The position numbers were made by a program, and so were the translations under genes. The notes beneath the pieces are model-generated. The model was given only the letters and a program-made list of their open reading frames with translations. It did no database searches and was not told the DNA's origin. From the NCBI GenBank assembly GCA_958496175.1, contig OY292279.1:19592001-19656000 (forward strand): a stretch of 64,000 nucleotides of DNA, in the 5' to 3' direction. The first letter of the stretch is position 1. The number at the start of each line of letters is the position of its first letter. The stretch comes from Sisyra terminalis. Its lineage: Eukaryota; Arthropoda; Insecta; Neuroptera; Sisyridae. Positions 59,051-64,000 of the stretch are shown one piece after another.

Positions 59051-59213
59051 CTACTTATAAATAAGTGACTGAAATTTTTAAGGTCTAAACTATAATATTT
59101 TTGACTTAGGTTGTCTACTTCTTCCAGCACTGCTTAACTGATACATAGTATTTCAAATAAGAATGTTTCTTTCTTTTTTTTAATAAATCTGAATTCTAAT
59201 TCTACTTACTAAT

Positions 59214-59376
59214 CTACTGTCGGCCGAGTGGTTAAGGTAGCCGCTCCAAAACTGGTAGACGCTTGTTTCGATTTTCGTATCGAGCAAATTTTCTATATTT
59301 CTAGAAACGGTTTTGTGCTAACCCTCGAGTCGCTAAAATTCCTGTTGTTATAAAGCGAAGATGAATAACGACAACA
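59214..59376 (+). repeat. tRNA-derived SINE, copy 8
   Basis: CTACTGTCGGCCGAGTGG, AGCCGCTCCAAAACTGGTAG, decayed B box GTTTCGATTTT, ATCGAGCAAATTTTC, ACCCTCGAGTCGCTAAAA, TTATAAAGCGAAGATGAATA and an A-rich end. Confidence 0.87.
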
Positions 59377-60197
59377 AAAAATCTGTCTTCCATTCTTTTT
59401 GTTCACCCACAATAATATATTTCTTCAATATTTAATATGAACCCACTTTCCTTTAGAAGGTATTGAACTTAAAAGCTTTGTACTTGCCACAATATTCATA
59501 ATCATTTTCTTTTATTAACTCTTTTTAATTTTTCTACAACCAATTAATTTTTATCTTTTCTTTTCTATCACCACATTTCAAAACTATCTAGAAAATGTTT
59601 TTTGTTTCTCGAATTTGTGTAATTTTTTCCAACTAAATGATAAATATTATATACTATTTGGTTCTTTTCTTACTATAGATTTAATCATAAGCATGTCCCA
59701 TTAGCATCCACAGATCTTACATATTCAAACATATTCAGAATTGCAAATTTAAATATTCTATTTTTAAAATTCTAATTATTTCTCCCAATAACCTCGCTGC
59801 ATCTAACTTTTGTTTTGTTTTTTATTAAATTGTAATCAAAAGTGTCGCAAAATTAATTTCATTTTAAATATCTGAAACGATCTTTTATGTAATGAATAAT
59901 ATATTAGAGATATTCGACGCTTATTTGAAATTCAATTAAATCAATTGAGATTACAATTAAGTGTAGTCTGTGGCATGGAAACAACCCTCCATGGGATGTC
60001 AACCCCACATGCGTTTATTTGAATTATGCATTTTAGCACAGATGCATAATATACAATATTAAATCGTCCAGCTATGTAGATTGTGGAAAAAAATAGACGT
60101 TAATCGGAAAAAAAAAATCTAGATATTTCTGTTACAAATAATTAAGCTTTTTGAAGTCAAACTTCATAGAACAAGGACTTTTTTTTAATTTTCTACT

Positions 60198-61376
60198 AGG
60201 GATTGCAATACAAGTATACCAGGATACCGAATACCGGTGTTTTGAGGCATTTGTACAATTTTGTATTACCGGTATTTACCAATTGAAATATCGTTTTTTC
60301 GGTATTTACTAAAACAATTTTAGCTATATTTTATTCAGGAATCATCAATATAGCGACATAGTTTATGTTTTTGTTTTTATGTCGCCGTAACGGACGAAAT
60401 TAATAAGACTATTAATACAAAGTAAGAAGTAGAAGACAAGAGAAAAATTAATTCAAATTTGATCAAATTTTTAATAAATTTTCTTAATAAAATTTCATAA
60501 ATCTATTTACTTTCAAAAGAATTCGATACCGTTATCGAATATGATGCAGACCCTAATATCGATGATAAAATGGCAATGATGTAGTGTAGTTATATGAGCG
60601 AAAACAATGACGTCATGAATCATATATTCGCCACCAAAATGGATACAAATATGGGAGTTGAGCGTTGTGATTGCTTAGTGGAGAGCACCCAACAACAGAT
60701 CATTGAGTGGTTACCATAAAAATAGTAAAAATTGACATTACTTAAAATTTTTCACAATTTTTCGCCATAGAAAACAGTTTTATACCCTAAGAATCACTAT
60801 CAATTTTTTCTTTAGGAATATAGGTTCGGCAGTTCGTAAATGGGGTAAATCATTATCACAATGTTTAAACGTTTTAAACAACTTTTCCTTTTGTGTTTAA
60901 ATACATTTATCATAGGAAAACGTTCATAGGATTTTGAAGATCCGTAATGTGACGTCATTTTAATGCCGGGGGAATACGAGGTACGTTAAAGCATTTTGAA
61001 TTTAACATTATTTTTTTGCATTTTTAAATGAATATTTTCTACATTTAATCTCGGAAATTTAATAATGAGCAGCTACCTATTATTTTGATATAAATTTAAA
61101 CATTTTTCAAACATTTAAAAGTATTTTTAGAACAAGTACATTACATAAAAGGATTATGTTTTTTAATATCAGATTTCAAAAATTTGTAATAGTATAACAA
61201 TGATTTCAATACATAAAATGTTTGTTGTTCTTTTATTTTTATTTTTTTTTTTTGATTCTTTATATACTGTTAACATTTTTAGCCTACGAATTTACTCTCT
61301 CTAATAAAATTGGCTTTCTTTTCTAAAATTCCAACTACCGAAATTAAGATTTAAATAATACCGAATAACGATATTG
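60198..61376 (+). mobile_element. Region bounded by ATACCG-type ends containing the old dispersed repeat
   Basis: GATTGCAATACAAGTATACC with repeated ATACCG/ACCGGTAT words at 60203-60315 and ATAATACCGAATAACG at 61352-61367 look like ends of a DNA transposon with CCGGTAT subterminal words. Between them, 60690-61015 matches the blocks at 6640-6830 and 8365-8490. No transposase frame is seen. Confidence 0.4.
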
Positions 61377-62515
61377 ATCTTTTGGTTCAAAATTACAACT
61401 CAATATTTTCAACAAAGCATATGAATAACACAAATAATACGAAATTATAACAATGATTGGTCATCACATTTATCAAGTGCCGAAAACATTGGGTAAGTTT
61501 AGTATAAGAAACAAAAATTTATAATATTGTTATATTATTTAGTGTTAAATTCAAACTATACACTAGAGGACAATAGTAATACTTCTAGAAAAATTTCGGT
61601 ATAAAAGCTTTTGTTCGATTTACAGAAAATTCTCGTACGTTTAAAATATTTTAATAGCTCTTTTATAGCTCTATACATTATCAAATGATTTATTAGTAAA
61701 AATGAAAGAATATACAGGAATTTTAAAATGGAACGATTCAAAAGATATTTTAAATATTTTTGTAATTGAAAAATTGAGATAAAATATAATGTAAAAGTTT
61801 TTGCAATAATCAATTTTTTATTTTAAATAGCTTTGTGTTAAAAAACTCTATTGTAATTTATTTAAACCTATTGAAGGGAATTTCACGTGGAGCTTTACTA
61901 AAGCCAAACACCGATTATTGAATCCATCCCATTCAAAATTATACAAAAAAATAATTGACAAACATCTTTTGCTTTTTTCTTTAGCCCTCTTTTCTTCTTG
62001 AGGATTCTTGAGGATTTGAGAAGAATAACTTTAAATTAGAAATTTCGAAAAACTTTTTAAAATCATTGAAAAGGATTAGTCAATTAATGATCAATTAACA
62101 TTGAATTTATTAAACAATGTGAGATATAGCTAGTCGAAGCTATCAATAGAATAAAATATTATCTTATTTCATATTTTTTCTTTCTATTTTTTCTAGAAGC
62201 TAATTATAGACGAAATATATTCGAAAAAAGAACAATTTCTTATCAAGAAAGTTCTGTTTTCAATGTTTTGATAGTTTTTTTGAACATTTTTTTTTATAAA
62301 ACTACGCATCATGAAAGATTAAATTTATAAAGATTATTTTTATAAATATAATATAATGCTTTGTTTACTATATTTACACACGTCATTCTATTTAATTTTC
62401 TTGTTGCAACTATTTTGGAAAATATTTTATGCCAAATAAGTTATTTTCGTGAAAATTTAGTATTACATCGTTTTTTGTAGCTGTTCTTTATCAGCTGTTT
62501 TGAATTGCTAAAATT
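61377..62515. other. AT-rich intergenic DNA, nothing recognised
   Basis: No coding sequence, RNA gene or clear repeat boundary was seen. Confidence 0.5.
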
Positions 62516-62641
62516 TTTAGTGACTCTACGGTTAGGAAAATACTATATCGAGAAATATTGAAAATTTACCCAATACGAGATTCAAACCCAACACTTACCA
62601 GGTCTGGAGCGTCCACCTTAACCACTCGGCCACTATTAGAC
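62516..62641 (-). repeat. tRNA-derived SINE, copy 9
   Basis: Minus strand GTCTAATAGTGGCCGAGTGG, CGCTCCAGACCTGGTAAGTG, B box GGGTTTGAATC, and tail TCTCGATATAG, ACCGTAGAGTCACTAAAA. Confidence 0.83.
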
Positions 62642-63119
62642 TTAAAAGTTTACACCATTTTAAGTTTGAAATATTTCAAAATTTAAGGTTCAACTGTAAA
62701 TAAACGATAACTTGAATGGTTTAATTATTAATTAGAATTTTTATACTTTTATTTCAACAGCATTTTGGTTTTCGTAATTTAAAGAGTCACTGCTGATTTA
62801 AATATATCACTCCTGTCATTTTAGAATCATTGCATTTAAAATGCCTTTACTAACTTTAAACGATTTCTAATGTTTTTTTTAACGTTAGAAATGCCTTTAG
62901 TTGCCTTTTTTTAACAAGATCATACCCATAGTCTAGAACCAACTACAAAACAATGAATCAAAATTAATAATAGGTACTCATATATTTCTATTAGCTTGAA
63001 AAGTTTCAAAAATTATAGTACATGGCTTATACCTTTACTAGTTACTGATAAGAATAAATATTAGTTTAGCTTTGGATATTACATAAATTTGAATACGAAT
63101 ATTCAAAGCGAAACACGAA

Positions 63120-63530
63120 AATGGAGCAAAACGAAATCAGAACCATTGTTAAATATCTCAGTCTAAAAAAAATACTATCAATGACATTTGTTGATCGATT
63201 GAGGGATTTGACTCCATTATTTACTATTGTTGCACCTGAATGTATGGATTACCAGGAGTAGAAAGTAGTAATCTGAGTAGAAAAAAGTATGTAAAGTTTT
63301 AAGTTTTTATGTTGATGACCAAAAAGAGATCATTTGACATTTAGTTAATGTCTAAGGAAATTCAAACAACAGTAGTTAGAGGTTTCTTGACGACAAACTT
63401 CACATGAGTGTCAATGAACATGTCAAAAAACATGATAGTCAATTGAAAATATACCTATACCAAGGGCCAGAATTATTGGGTTCCTCTATATTAGGTATCT
63501 GTAATGATAGTTTCGAACAAAAAAAACCGT
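63120..63530 (+). pseudogene. Possible transposase-like coding relic
   Basis: From 63121 the + strand reads MEQNEIRTIVKYLSLKK and continues about 45 codons to a stop at about 63258. Further downstream, frame-shifted, DDQKEII and EIQTTVV-like pieces appear. The start resembles mariner-type N-terminal helices, but the similarity is weak. It may be a decayed transposase or chance. Confidence 0.2.
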
Positions 63531-63763
63531 AAGTTATTATTTCCAAAGCAAGTGTCATTGGACATATAAATATTAAATTCAATATAAATGTTAGAAAAAT
63601 TAGTTATCGAATTCTAATTTCAATAATCTTACAATAAACAATTGCTTTGTACATTCTTTTTATTTACTTTTCGACAAAATTCGTCAATAGTAAAATTCAT
63701 ACTGTTGAAACAATATAAAAACTATAAATATGAATTCAAACAAAATATATTTATAACGTTTTG

Positions 63764-63807
63764 CACTAGATACGTATTTCGATTGCCAAGCAATCATCCT
63801 CAGTAGT
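63764..63807 (-). ncRNA. Hammerhead-like fold with palindromic stem III
   Basis: Minus strand: ACTA, CTGAGGA (core, N7 = G), one unpaired T, GATTGC-TTG-GCAATC (6-bp stem II), GAA, ATACGTAT (8-nt palindrome), C, TAGT. The outer ACTA and TAGT pair as a 4-bp stem I. This is the same architecture as 8106-8154 in an unrelated repeat. Confidence 0.4.
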
Positions 63808-64000
63808 AATAAAGCAGTATTGAATCTCTCTGTAACTATTATGTGAGGAGTCACCATGGGTGATTCACTGATGTAAATAATATGACCACTGATGACACCA
63901 ATAAATTTCAAGACTATAACAAGATGGTGGTGGCTTTAGAAACATTTTGAAATTAAGGAACTGAAAAAGTAATGTCCTAAATGAGTAATAAGCTTGAAAA

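Overview
This is eukaryotic, very AT-rich DNA with GT-AG introns, many short foldback elements, a tRNA-derived SINE family and relics of mariner and hAT transposases. The protein families and repeats point to an insect. Expanded clusters of this gene family are common in beetles, so a beetle is a reasonable guess, but the sequence does not prove the order.

The coding content is a head-to-tail array of three GMC (glucose-methanol-choline) FAD oxidoreductase paralogues on the + strand, here called GMC-A (9313-12595), GMC-B (18865-40382) and GMC-C (40791-49507). GMC-B and GMC-C share the same 11-exon structure, with every intron at the same place and in the same phase. They encode secreted proteins of about 651 and 640 residues that keep the FAD-binding fold and the catalytic His/Asn pair. 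GMC-A has the same first three and last five exons, but exons 4-6 are absent. Exon 3 still joins exon 7 in frame, giving a 446-residue product without either GMC signature motif. At the left edge the minus strand carries the first coding exon of an unrelated secreted, acidic/Ser-rich protein that runs off the window (1-641).

The rest is introns and intergenic DNA filled with repeats. There are nine copies of a tRNA-Ser/Leu-like SINE. Long-TIR foldback elements include a PIF/Harbinger-like element (6973-7514) with a nested perfect 31-bp hairpin, and others at 10829-11039, 32241-32926, about 37.7-38.3 kb and 44321-44628. A 600-bp hAT-type MITE has an 8-bp target duplication. A broken DD41D mariner has 27-bp TIRs, and a decayed hAT transposase lies at about 58 kb. 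Helitron-like ends, tandem duplications and microsatellites are also present.

The most unusual signal is outside the genes. Several unrelated dispersed repeats (8.1, 10.9, 36.2 and 63.8 kb, with weaker copies at 17.7, 35.9 and 39.5 kb) contain a hammerhead-ribozyme-like core: CTGANGA, a hairpin, then GAA, a self-complementary 4-8-mer and C. In the best case (8106-8154, minus strand) a 7-bp stem I closes the structure exactly. The palindromic stem III has no loop, so a dimeric hammerhead would be expected if it is active. No exon was found from 12.6 to 18.8 kb or from 49.5 to 64 kb apart from transposase relics and one signal-peptide-like micro-ORF.
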